Source: JBJMHZ01 sp045807125 (GTDB taxonomy: Bacteria > Actinomycetota > Actinomycetes > JAWWOL01). Taken from it: 64,000 bases of DNA. The notes beneath the pieces were generated by a model, which made no database searches, had not been told where the DNA came from, and worked only from the letters and a program-made list of their open reading frames with translations. The position numbers and the translations under genes were made by a program. Below are positions 52,184-60,738 of the stretch, in pieces (positions within the stretch are counted from its first letter, which is position 1; each line of letters starts with the position of its first letter). The stretch covers positions 1-64,000 of the forward strand of contig JBJMHZ010000007.1 in NCBI GenBank assembly GCA_045807125.1, written 5' to 3'.

Positions 52184-53245
52184 GTGCGATGGGACGACCT
52201 GCGCCTCGACGACGACGCGCCCCAGACCGGCGCGTGCGACGCGGCGCTGAGCCCAGCGCTGTTCGCCCAGGGCGCGGTCACCAGGCGCTTCGAGGCGCCC
52301 CAGTTCCGCGGCATGACGTTCTACGAGGTACGGGCGAAGTCGATCATCAACCGGGTGCCGGACGCCTCCCGGATGCCGTTCCGCTGGACGGTCAACCCGT
52401 ACCGCGGCTGCAGCCACGCCTGCGTCTACTGCTTCGCCCGCAGCACGCACGCCTACCTCGACCTCGACCCGGGCCGCGGCTTCGACAGCGAGGTCGTGGT
52501 CAAGGTCAACGCCGCGGAGCTGCTGCGCAGCGAGCTGGCCCGCCCTCGCTGGACGGGCGAGCACGTCGCGATGGGCACCAACGTCGACTGCTACCAGCGT
52601 GCCGAGGGCCGCTACCGGCTGATGCCCGGCATCATCGCCGCCCTGCGCGACGCGGCCAACCCGTTCTCGATCCTCACCAAGGGCAGCCTCGTCCTTCGCG
52701 ACCTGCCGCTGCTGGCCGAGGCGGCCGGCGTCACCGACGTGCACGTCAACGTGTCGGTCGGCTTCGTCGGCGACGACGCGCTGTGGCGCTCCCTCGAGCC
52801 AGGCACCCCCAGCCCGCAGCGCCGGCTCGAGGCCTGCCACGCGCTCAACGAGGCCGGCGTGCCGTGCGGCGTGCTGATGGCCCCGATCGTGCCGGGCCTC
52901 ACCGACGCGCCCGAGCAGCTCGAGGCGACGGTCCGGGCCATCGCGGGGGCGGGCGCGACGGCGGTCACGCCGCTCGTCCTGCACCTGCGGCCCGGCGCCC
53001 GCGAGTGGTTCGGCGAGTGGCTCGCCGCCAACCGGCCCGGGTTGCTCCCCCGCTACCGCGAGCTCTACGGCCGCGGCAGCTACGCGCCCGCCGCCTACCA
53101 GGACGAGGTCACCGCCCTCGTCCGCCGGTTCGCCGCCGACCACGGCCTCGCTGGCCGGCCGGCGGCGCGCAGCCGCGGCGCGCTGCGCCCGCGGCCGACC
53201 CGCGCGACGGTGGCGGAGCTCCAGCCGGCCCTCCCGTTCGAGTAG
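52184..53245 (+). CDS. Radical SAM protein, Rv2578c/SplB-like
   Basis: A 353-aa radical SAM enzyme with Cys76, Cys80, Cys83 (CSHACVYC). The surroundings NPYRGCSHACVYCFARSTH and AMGTNVDCYQRAEG are characteristic of the Rv2578c-like group, distantly related to spore photoproduct lyase. The function is unproven; a DNA-repair role is suggested by the LexA box directly upstream and by the SplB likeness. Mycobacterial members may contain an intein at the cysteine motif; none is here. GTG 52184, leaderless or nearly so. Confidence 0.88.
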   Translation: MRWDDLRLDDDAPQTGACDAALSPALFAQGAVTRRFEAPQFRGMTFYEVRAKSIINRVPDASRMPFRWTVNPYRGCSHACVYCFARSTHAYLDLDPGRGFDSEVVVKVNAAELLRSELARPRWTGEHVAMGTNVDCYQRAEGRYRLMPGIIAALRDAANPFSILTKGSLVLRDLPLLAEAAGVTDVHVNVSVGFVGDDALWRSLEPGTPSPQRRLEACHALNEAGVPCGVLMAPIVPGLTDAPEQLEATVRAIAGAGATAVTPLVLHLRPGAREWFGEWLAANRPGLLPRYRELYGRGSYAPAAYQDEVTALVRRFAADHGLAGRPAARSRGALRPRPTRATVAELQPALPFE

Positions 53246-53274
53246 CGCACCGGGCCTGGCGGCAGACTCGACGC

Positions 53275-53772
53275 ATGACGCCACCCGCCACGACGGACCG
53301 GCCGTACGCGGTCATCGACATCGACGGCGTGCTGGCCGACGTCCGGCACCGCCTGCACCACGTCGAGGGCCGCCCGAAGGACTGGACCGCGTTCTTCGCC
53401 GCCGCGCCGGACGACGAGCCACTGCTCGAGGGGCTGGCCGTCGCGCAGCGGCTCGCCGGCGAGCACACGATCGTCTACCTCACCGGCCGGCCGGAGCGGT
53501 GCCGGCAGGACACCGAGGCGTGGCTGGCCAGGCACGGGCTGCCGGCCGGGGAGGTGCTGATGCGCGCCGAGGGCGATCGGCGACCGGCCCGGCTGGCGAA
53601 GCCGCAGCTGCTCGCCCGGCTGGCCGAGTCGGGCCCGGTGGCGGTGGTGGTCGACGACGACCCCGCGGTGTGCGCGGCCCTGCGATCGGCCGGCTGGCCG
53701 GTGCTGGTGGCCGACTGGATGGGCCGGCCCGAGTCGCTGCACGCCGCGCAGGAGCGCGACGGGCGCACCTGA
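53275..53772 (+). CDS. HAD-like polynucleotide 3'-phosphatase domain protein
   Basis: A 165-aa soluble protein of the HAD phosphatase superfamily. Motif I is VIDIDGVLADVRHRL (nucleophile Asp), motif II YLTGRPE, motif III around KPQLL, motif IV VVVDDDPAVC. This pattern resembles the 3'-phosphatase domain of phage-type polynucleotide kinase. It lies 29 nt after the LexA-controlled radical SAM gene, so it may be coexpressed in DNA repair; it also has CAGACT 6 nt before its ATG. Exact substrate unknown. Confidence 0.8.
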   Translation: MTPPATTDRPYAVIDIDGVLADVRHRLHHVEGRPKDWTAFFAAAPDDEPLLEGLAVAQRLAGEHTIVYLTGRPERCRQDTEAWLARHGLPAGEVLMRAEGDRRPARLAKPQLLARLAESGPVAVVVDDDPAVCAALRSAGWPVLVADWMGRPESLHAAQERDGRT

Positions 53773-53928
53773 CGCGGGCAGGCGGTCACGGCCGGCCTGC
53801 CCCGCCCGGTCGCACTAGTCACAATCGTTTCTTTGCTTTCCACCGGGATGTGCCGATGCCGGATGAGCGAGACCATCGACAGGGGCCGTCAGCGACCCCA
53901 CGGGAACACCGCATCGGAGGCACAGCCC

Positions 53929-54168
53929 ATGTGCCCACACCACCCGCCCTGCCCGGCGGCGAACGACCCCGACCGCGATGCCGCGCGGGTCGTCGCCGGC
54001 CATCCCGAGCAGGGCTGGAGCTTGCTCTGCAACGGCGTCGTGCTGTTCGAGGACACCGGCGAGCTGCTGCCGGACGGCGCAGCGATCGACCCGCACCGCT
54101 GGGGACCGCGCGGCCGGCCCACCGTGGTGACCCCCACCCGGGGGACCACCACGCCGACCGCCGCCTGA
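53929..54168 (+). CDS. DUF5999 family protein
   Basis: A 79-aa protein widely conserved in actinobacteria and almost invariant in sequence: MCPHHPPCPAANDPDRDAAR, then HPEQGWSLLCNGVVLFEDTG and ELLPDG. The Cys/His cluster at the start may bind metal. Start ATG 53929 has a GGAGG site; the in-frame ATG at 53833 has none. Function unknown. The C-terminal 20 residues vary. Confidence 0.85.
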   Translation: MCPHHPPCPAANDPDRDAARVVAGHPEQGWSLLCNGVVLFEDTGELLPDGAAIDPHRWGPRGRPTVVTPTRGTTTPTAA

Positions 54169-54187
54169 GCCGCCGCTCGGCGCCGGC

Positions 54188-57064
54188 TCAGTCCTCGTAC
54201 GCCTCCATCGGCGGGCAGCTGCACACCAGGTTCCGGTCGCCGTAGGCCTGGTCGATGCGCCGCACCGGCGCCCAGTACTTCGCCGCCCGCAGGCCCTGGT
54301 CGGGGTAGGCGGCCTCCTCGCGGCCGTACGGGTGGTCCCAGTCACCGGCGAGCATGGCCGCGGTGTGCGGGGCGTTGCGCAACGGGTTGTCCGTGCGGTC
54401 CCACTCCCCCGAGCCGACCTTGGCGATCTCCTCGCGGATGGCGATCATCGCGGCGCAGAAGCGGTCGAGCTCGGCGAGGTCCTCGGACTCGGTCGGCTCG
54501 ATCATCAGCGTCCCGGGCACCGGGAACGACATCGTCGGTGCGTGGAAGCCGTAGTCGATCAGCCGCTTCGCCACGTCGTCGACGGTGACGCCGGTCTCCT
54601 TGGTGATCTGGCGGAGGTCGACGATGCACTCGTGGGCGACGAGGCCGCCCCGCCCCGTGTAGAGCACCGGGTAGTGCGGCGCGAGGCGGGCGGCGACGTA
54701 GTTGGCGGAGAGGATCGCCACCTGGGTAGCCCGGCGCAGGCCCGGCTCGCCCATCATCCGGATGTAGGCCCAGGAGATCGGCAGGATGCCGGCCGACCCC
54801 CACGGCGCCGCGGCGACCGGACCGGGGCCGGTCCGCGGGCCGGCCTCCTCGACCAGCGGGTGGTTGGGGAGGAAGGGGGCCAGGTGGGCGCGCACGCCGA
54901 TGGGGCCGACGCCCGGCCCACCGCCACCGTGCGGGATGCAGAACGTCTTGTGCAGGTTGAGGTGGGACACGTCGGCGCCGAATCGACCTGGCCTGGCGAG
55001 TCCGACCAGCGCGTTGAGGTTGGCGCCGTCGACGTAGACCTGGCCGCCGGCGTCGTGCACGGCCGCGCACAGGTCGACGATGCTCTCCTCGAAGACCCCG
55101 TGGGTCGACGGGTAGGTCACCATGATCGCGGCGAGCCGGTCGCGGTGGGCCTCGATCTTGCTCCGCAGGTCGTCGAGGTCGACGTTGCCGCCGGCGTCGC
55201 AGCGCACGACGACGACCCGCATGCCGGCCATCACCGCGCTGGCCGCGTTGGTGCCGTGCGCCGATGACGGGATGAGGCACACGTCGCGCTCGGCCTCGTC
55301 CCTCGCGCGGTGGTAGCCCCTGATGGCGAGCAGCCCGGCGAGCTCGCCCTGCGAGCCGGCGTTGGGCTGCAGCGACACGGCGTCGTACCCGGTGATCTCG
55401 ACGAGGAAGCGCTCGAGGGAGCCGATCAGCTCGCGGTAGCCGGCCACCTGGTCGAGCGGCGCGAAGGGGTGGATGCCGGCGAAGCCCGGCCACGAGATGG
55501 GCTCCATCTCCGCGGTGGCGTTGAGCTTCATCGTGCAGGAGCCGAGCGGGATCATCGAGCGGTCGAGAGCGACGTCGCGGTCGGAGAGGCGGCGCAGGTA
55601 GCGCAGCATCGCGGTCTCCGACCGGTGGGCGTGGAAGACCGGGTGGGTGAGGTAGGGGCTCTCCCGCAGCAGGCCGTCGGGCAGCGCGTCGGGCGTCTCG
55701 CCGTCGAGGCGCACCACGTCGGACTCGTCGCCGGGCACGCCGAGCGCCCGCCAGAGCGCGACCACGTGCGCCGGCTCGGTCACCTCGTCGCAGCTGATGC
55801 CGATGGCGTCGTCGCCGGCCAGCCGGACGTTGATGCCCTCGGCCCTGGCGGCCGCGGCCACCTCGGCGGCCCGGCCCGGCAGGCGGACGGTGAGCGTGTC
55901 GAAGAAGGCGCGGGTCGCGACCTCGACGCCGCCGGCGCGCAGGCCAGCTGCCAGCACCGCCGCGCAGCGGTGGGCGCGGCGCGCGATGCGGGCCAACCCG
56001 TCGGGACCGTGGTAGACGGCGTACATCGCGGCGACCACTGCGAGCAGCACCTGGGCGGTGCAGATGTTGCTGGTCGCCTTCTCCCGCCTGATGTGCTGCT
56101 CGCGGGTCTGCAGGGCCAGCCGGTAGGCGGGCGCGCCGTCGGCGTCGACCGACACGCCGACGAGCCGGCCGGGCAGGTTGCGGGCGAGCCGGTCGCCGAC
56201 CGCCATGTAGGCGGCGTGCGGGCCCCCGAAGCCGAGCGGGACCCCGAACCGCTGGGTGCTGCCGACGGCGATGTCGGCGCCGAGCTCGCCCGGCGGGCGC
56301 AGCAGCGCGAGGGCCAGCAGGTCGGCGGCGACCGTGACGAGCGCCCCCCGCTCGTGGGCAGCCGCGATGATCGGCTCGAGGTCGCGGACCTCGCCGCTGG
56401 ACCCCGGGTACTGCAGCAGCACGCCGGCCAGGTCGCCGTCCGGCAGGCCGTCGTGCAGGTCGGCGACGACCACGTCGAAGCCCATCGGCAGCGCGCGGGT
56501 GCGCACCACCGCGATGGTCTGCGGGTGGCAGTCGGCGTCGACGACGAACGCGCCGGAGCGCCGGTCGGCCCGGTACGACAGCGCCATCGCCTCCGCGGCC
56601 GCGGTCGCCTCGTCGAGCAGCGACGCACCGGCGACCGGCAGTGCGGTCAGGTCGGCGACCATCGTCTGGAAGTTGAGCAGGGCCTCCAGTCGACCCTGAG
56701 AGATCTCCGGCTGGTACGGCGTGTAGGCGGTGTACCAGGCGGGGCTCTCCAGCACGTTGCGCCGGATGACGGGCGGGGTGAGCGTGTCGTAGTAGCCCAT
56801 GCCGATCATCGACACCAGCCGCTGGTTGCGGCCCGCCAGCGCGCGCAGCTCGTCGAGCGCCTCGGTCTCGCCGAGGCCGCCGTCGAGGTCGAGCGCCTCG
56901 GCGGAGGCGATCGCCGCGGGCACGGCGGCGGCGACGAGCTCGTCGAGCGAGCCGTACCCGACGACGGCCAGCATCTTGGCCAGCTCGTCGGGGCGCGGGC
57001 CGATGTGCCGGTCGGCGAACGGCACCGCCTCGCGCAGCTGCGCGAGGGACGGGCGGTCGGTCAT
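54188..57064 (-). CDS. gcvP: Glycine dehydrogenase (decarboxylating), P protein
   Basis: A 958-aa single-chain P protein of the glycine cleavage system. It removes CO2 from glycine and loads aminomethyl onto the lipoyl arm of GcvH. Two homologous halves: residues 1-450 and 470-958. The PLP lysine is Lys706 in NLHKTFCIPHGGGGPG. The N-terminal half has the glycine-rich loop GFGGPHAAYMAV. ATG 57064 with a GGAGG site. A tandem glycine riboswitch fills the leader, so expression follows glycine. gcvH is 3.3 kb upstream on the same strand; gcvT is not in the window. Confidence 0.97.
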   Translation of the reverse strand: MTDRPSLAQLREAVPFADRHIGPRPDELAKMLAVVGYGSLDELVAAAVPAAIASAEALDLDGGLGETEALDELRALAGRNQRLVSMIGMGYYDTLTPPVIRRNVLESPAWYTAYTPYQPEISQGRLEALLNFQTMVADLTALPVAGASLLDEATAAAEAMALSYRADRRSGAFVVDADCHPQTIAVVRTRALPMGFDVVVADLHDGLPDGDLAGVLLQYPGSSGEVRDLEPIIAAAHERGALVTVAADLLALALLRPPGELGADIAVGSTQRFGVPLGFGGPHAAYMAVGDRLARNLPGRLVGVSVDADGAPAYRLALQTREQHIRREKATSNICTAQVLLAVVAAMYAVYHGPDGLARIARRAHRCAAVLAAGLRAGGVEVATRAFFDTLTVRLPGRAAEVAAAARAEGINVRLAGDDAIGISCDEVTEPAHVVALWRALGVPGDESDVVRLDGETPDALPDGLLRESPYLTHPVFHAHRSETAMLRYLRRLSDRDVALDRSMIPLGSCTMKLNATAEMEPISWPGFAGIHPFAPLDQVAGYRELIGSLERFLVEITGYDAVSLQPNAGSQGELAGLLAIRGYHRARDEAERDVCLIPSSAHGTNAASAVMAGMRVVVVRCDAGGNVDLDDLRSKIEAHRDRLAAIMVTYPSTHGVFEESIVDLCAAVHDAGGQVYVDGANLNALVGLARPGRFGADVSHLNLHKTFCIPHGGGGPGVGPIGVRAHLAPFLPNHPLVEEAGPRTGPGPVAAAPWGSAGILPISWAYIRMMGEPGLRRATQVAILSANYVAARLAPHYPVLYTGRGGLVAHECIVDLRQITKETGVTVDDVAKRLIDYGFHAPTMSFPVPGTLMIEPTESEDLAELDRFCAAMIAIREEIAKVGSGEWDRTDNPLRNAPHTAAMLAGDWDHPYGREEAAYPDQGLRAAKYWAPVRRIDQAYGDRNLVCSCPPMEAYED

Positions 57065-57104
57065 GGGAGCCTCCTGGTCGCCGCGCCGCGAGGCGCGCTC
57101 GTGG

Positions 57105-57305
57105 GGCTCTCCCCCTCTGTCATCTGCACCTGAGAGCTTCGCCCGGCTGGCCGGGCTTGCCCCGTCGGCGAGGCGCCGGCGCGGTGAGGCGACGGCGGCC
57201 TGCTTTCCAGAGGTACCTCGCCCGTGCGGTTGGGAAGCCTGAGAGATTCCGGGGAGAGGTTGCTCCTTCGGCGCCCCACGCTGGCGGCGTGGGGACTCTC
57301 CCGCA
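57105..57305 (-). promoter_or_regulatory. Tandem glycine riboswitch controlling gcvP
   Basis: Read leftward, the leader shows both aptamers. The first begins GGGAGAGTC (57302-57294), has GCCGAAGGAGCAA and CTCTCAGG, and ends at CTCTGGAAAG. The second has GACGGGGCAAGC, CTCTCAGGTGCAGATGACAG and the closing pyrimidine/purine stem, ending about 40 nt before the gcvP ATG. A -10 box TACGGT (57333-57328) precedes it. The conserved elements match the glycine riboswitch family; in actinobacteria these usually switch gcv genes on. Confidence 0.92.
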
Positions 57306-57368
57306 CAGGGTCAACGGTCGACTCCTCACCGTACCAGCGCGCGCTGCGCCCACCCAGCAGGGCGCCGC

Positions 57369-58001
<633 letters not shown>

Positions 58002-58051
58002 GCGCTCCTCCTCGACGCCCCACCGTCCGGCGCGATGGCCGACTGAGGGGG

Positions 58052-58132
58052 ACGGTAGGCACCGCCGCACCCACCGTCAACGTCCGCATCCGGCGAGTCT
58101 TAACTCTCCAGCTCTACCTGAGGATGACCTGA
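58052..58132 (-). promoter_or_regulatory. merR promoter with candidate operators
   Basis: Leftward TTGACG (58080-58075), 17-nt spacer, TACCGT (58057-58052). Just upstream are GAGT-CTTA-ACTC (58095-58106), an inverted repeat, and ACCTGA repeated at 58116-58121 and 58127-58132 (11-bp period). These could be regulator sites. Confidence 0.65.
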
Positions 58133-58177
58133 AGCGGACCTGCCGTCCGGGCCCTCGCCCGGGCCGTCCCCGCGTCG

Positions 58178-58660
58178 TCATCCGGTGGCGCCCGGCCCGG
58201 TCCCGAAGTCCTCCGGCGAGATGTTGTCGAGGAACTCGCGGAACTTCTCGACCTCGCTCTCCTGCTCGTCGGCGATCACGATGCCGGCGTCGGCGAGGAC
58301 GGCCTCCGAGCCGTAGATCGTGACGCCGGCCCGGATCGCGAGGGCGATGGCGTCGGACGGGCGGGCGCTGACCTTCACCCCGCCGGCGAACGCCAGCTCG
58401 GCGTAGTAGACGCCCTCGCGCAGCTCGGTGATGTTCACCGCCTCCAGCTGGGCGCCGAGGGCCTGCAGGACGTCGCGGAGCAGGTCGTGGGTCATGGGGC
58501 GCGGCGGGACGATGCCCTGCTGGGCGAACGCGATCGCGGTCGCCTCGACGGCGCCGATCCAGATGGGGAGGTAGCGCTCGCCGCCGGTCTCCTTCAGCAG
58601 CACGATGGGCTGGTTGGCGGGCAGCTCGACCCGCACCCCCACCACGGTCAGCTCGTTCAC
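58178..58660 (-). CDS. Bifunctional nuclease family protein (DUF151)
   Basis: A 160-aa protein of the DUF151/bifunctional nuclease family. Core signature: PIWIGAVEATAIAFAQQGIVPPRPMTHDL, with VSARPSDAIALAIRAGVTIY further on. The homologue in plants is described as having RNase and DNase activity; bacterial roles are unclear. GTG 58660 gives the usual MNELTVVGVRVEL start, with GGGAGC just upstream. It lies between ftsR and the MerR gene as in mycobacteria (Rv1829). Confidence 0.92.
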   Translation of the reverse strand: MNELTVVGVRVELPANQPIVLLKETGGERYLPIWIGAVEATAIAFAQQGIVPPRPMTHDLLRDVLQALGAQLEAVNITELREGVYYAELAFAGGVKVSARPSDAIALAIRAGVTIYGSEAVLADAGIVIADEQESEVEKFREFLDNISPEDFGTGPGATG

Positions 58661-58841
58661 GCCGCTCCCCTCGCTCCCTGGCGACGGTACACCGGGGGCC
58701 CTCTCCCGGCGCCTGCGGAGCCTTCCCCCGGACGGCGCTCGCACGCTCCTCCGACGCGCGGCCGGGCAGGGGTCGGCAGGGTGTCGGCAGGGGTCGGCGG
58801 GAGGTTGCCGGCGCGGGCCCGAGCCGCACGGCGCGGCGGGA

Positions 58842-59585
58842 TCAGCGCGACAGGCCCGGCCGCAGCCCCGCCTTCACCAGCGTGGCGTGCAGCCGTACCG
58901 ACAGCGCGGCGAGCTCGCGGGCGACCTCGTCGGCGCGGGCCCGCGCCTCCGGGTTGCGCTGGCGCACCAACGGGTTGATGACCTGCTCGACGAGGCCGAT
59001 CTCGCGGTCGGCCGCGGTCTTGAACGCGCGCAGGTGCCTCGCCTCGATGCCGAAGCGGGCCAGCTCCGACACCGTCGTGGCGATGACGAGGGCGTCGCGG
59101 TCGTAGTGGCCGGAACGGGCCGTCAGCAGCCCGTACTGCTCGAGCTGCTCGAGCTGCTCGGCGGTGAGGCCGGACTCGGCGAGCAGCTCGCCGCGGGCGA
59201 GCCGGACGTCCCTGTCCTCGCGGCCCTCGCGGGCGAACGCCTCCGGGCCGGGCAGCCCCTCGGCCGACATCAGCCCGCGCGGGACCCGCGGGTCGCCGCC
59301 GCCAGGGCCGGGCGGCTCGAGGCCGCGGTCGAGCGCCTCCAGGTGCTGCTTGATGACCCGCAGCGGCAGGTAGTGGTCGCGCTGGGCGGCCAGCACGTAG
59401 CGCAGCCGCTGCAGGTCGTCCCTGGAGAACTTGCGGTAGCCGGACGCGGTCCTCGTCGGCTCGACCAGCCCCTCGGCCTCGAGGAACCTGATCTTGGAGA
59501 TGGTGACGTCGGGGAAGTCGGGGCGCAGCTGCGCGAGCACCTCCCCGATGCTCATGAAGCCCCGCGCCGGCATCGGGGCGCTCAT
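58842..59585 (-). CDS. ftsR: MerR family regulator FtsR
   Basis: A 247-aa MerR-type regulator, homologous to mycobacterial Rv1828 and corynebacterial FtsR, which activates ftsZ. The DNA-binding part (about 10-80) contains MSIGEVLAQL, PDVTISKIRFLEAEGLVEPT and SGYRKFSRDDLQRLRYVL; the rest (about 120-245) is a helical dimerisation region. ATG 59585 overlaps the garA stop (ATGA), so the two are translationally coupled. Confidence 0.9.
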   Translation of the reverse strand: MSAPMPARGFMSIGEVLAQLRPDFPDVTISKIRFLEAEGLVEPTRTASGYRKFSRDDLQRLRYVLAAQRDHYLPLRVIKQHLEALDRGLEPPGPGGGDPRVPRGLMSAEGLPGPEAFAREGREDRDVRLARGELLAESGLTAEQLEQLEQYGLLTARSGHYDRDALVIATTVSELARFGIEARHLRAFKTAADREIGLVEQVINPLVRQRNPEARARADEVARELAALSVRLHATLVKAGLRPGLSR

Positions 59586-60133
59586 GCCTTGCCCGCCTCC
59601 GTGCGCTCCGCGCGCGGCGAGGTCAGGAAGACGAGCCGGAACTTGCCGATCTGCACCTCGTCGCCGCTGGAGAGGGCCGCCTCGTCGATGCGCTCCCGGT
59701 TGAGGTAGGTGCCGTTCAGGCTGCCGACGTCGCGCACGACGAACAGCTCGCCCTCGCGCTCGAAGGACGCGTGCCGGCGCGAGACGGTCACGTCGTCGAG
59801 GAAGATGTCGCTCTCCGGGTGGCGGCCGGCGGTCGTGACGTCCTTGTCGAGGAGGAACCGGCTGCCGGCATTGGGGCCGCGCTTCACGACGAGCAGCGCC
59901 GCGTCGGCCGGCAGCGCCTCGACGGCCGCCTCGGCGGCGAAGGCCTCCTCGTCCGGGTGCTCGTCGAGCGCCTCGATGCCGGTCAGCGAGATCGTCGAGG
60001 TGGTCTCGACCCCGCGCTGGGGCTCCGGCTCGATGGGCTCCCCCGGCCGGGTCAGCGGCGTGCCGCAACGGGCGCAGAAGCGGGCGTCCTGAGGGTTCTC
60101 CTGGCCGCAGTTCGTGCAGAACACGGTCGCCAT
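59582..60133 (-). CDS. garA: FHA domain protein GarA with N-terminal zinc ribbon
   Basis: A phosphorylation-dependent switch of central carbon and glutamate metabolism (GarA/OdhI). In this 183-aa protein the conserved kinase site ETTS is at residues 43-46, and the FHA domain (about 85-170) has GRHPESDIFLDDVTVSRRHA and GSLNGTYLN, nearly identical to mycobacterial GarA. Unlike that protein it begins with a zinc ribbon (Cys6, Cys9, Cys20, Cys23). ATG 60133 sits at the ribbon start. It lies downstream of gcvH and upstream of ftsR. Partners would be 2-oxoglutarate dehydrogenase E1, glutamate dehydrogenase and glutamate synthase. Confidence 0.94.
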   Translation of the reverse strand: MATVFCTNCGQENPQDARFCARCGTPLTRPGEPIEPEPQRGVETTSTISLTGIEALDEHPDEEAFAAEAAVEALPADAALLVVKRGPNAGSRFLLDKDVTTAGRHPESDIFLDDVTVSRRHASFEREGELFVVRDVGSLNGTYLNRERIDEAALSSGDEVQIGKFRLVFLTSPRAERTEAGKA

Positions 60134-60225
60134 GTGCGCGCTGGCCTCCTGACGCGGTGGTCGGTGACCGACGTCGCCGCGGGCGGTCGTCACCCTTCGT
60201 GGTGCCTGCCGGACCCTCCACCCTC

Positions 60226-60242
60226 AACCGGAGGTTCAGGTT
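60226..60242. promoter_or_regulatory. Inverted repeat upstream of garA
   Basis: AACC (60226-60229), GGA, GGTT (60233-60236), with a second GGTT at 60239-60242, in the 187-nt space between gcvH and garA. It could be a regulator site. Weak on its own. Confidence 0.3.
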
Positions 60243-60320
60243 CGGGGCGAGGCTAACCGGCTCCGGCTCGCGGGGTCAATGCGAGGCGGCGAGCGGTGGA
60301 CCGGCCAGCCCCCGGCGGGC

Positions 60321-60701
60321 TCAGCCCTCCTCCGCCAGCTGCTGGTAGGCCGCCGCGTCGAGCAGCCCGTCGACCGCGCCGGGGTCGGCGGGTCGCAGCT
60401 CGATCATCCAGCCCTCGCCGTACGGGTCGGAGTTGATGAGCTCGGGCTGGTCGTCGAGGGCCTCGTTGCGGCGGACGATCGTACCGGCGAGCGGGGCGTA
60501 GACGTCGGAGACGCTCTTCGTCGACTCGACCTCACCGAGCGACTGACCCACCTCCACCGCCGTCCCCGGCTCCGGCAGGGTGACGAAGACGATGTCGCCG
60601 AGGGCGTCCTGGGCGAAGTCGGTGATGCCGATCCGCAAGGTGTCACCCTCGGTGCGCACCCACTCGTGCTCGCGCGTGTACTTCAGGTCGTCGGGGTACA
60701 A
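60321..60701 (-). CDS. gcvH: Glycine cleavage system H protein
   Basis: A 126-aa lipoyl carrier that shuttles the aminomethyl group between P, T and L proteins. The lipoyl lysine is Lys62 in GEVESTKSVSDV; the fold starts KYTREHEWVRTEGD. The likely start is TTG 60701, which yields MYPDDLKY, the normal N-terminus. No ATG or GTG in a better place is seen. gcvT is absent; gcvP lies downstream of four other genes on the same strand, the mycobacterial arrangement. Confidence 0.94.
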   Translation of the reverse strand: MYPDDLKYTREHEWVRTEGDTLRIGITDFAQDALGDIVFVTLPEPGTAVEVGQSLGEVESTKSVSDVYAPLAGTIVRRNEALDDQPELINSDPYGEGWMIELRPADPGAVDGLLDAAAYQQLAEEG

Positions 60702-60738
60702 CCGCCGCCTCGCTCGTCTCGGCTGGGGCCGGCGCGCA

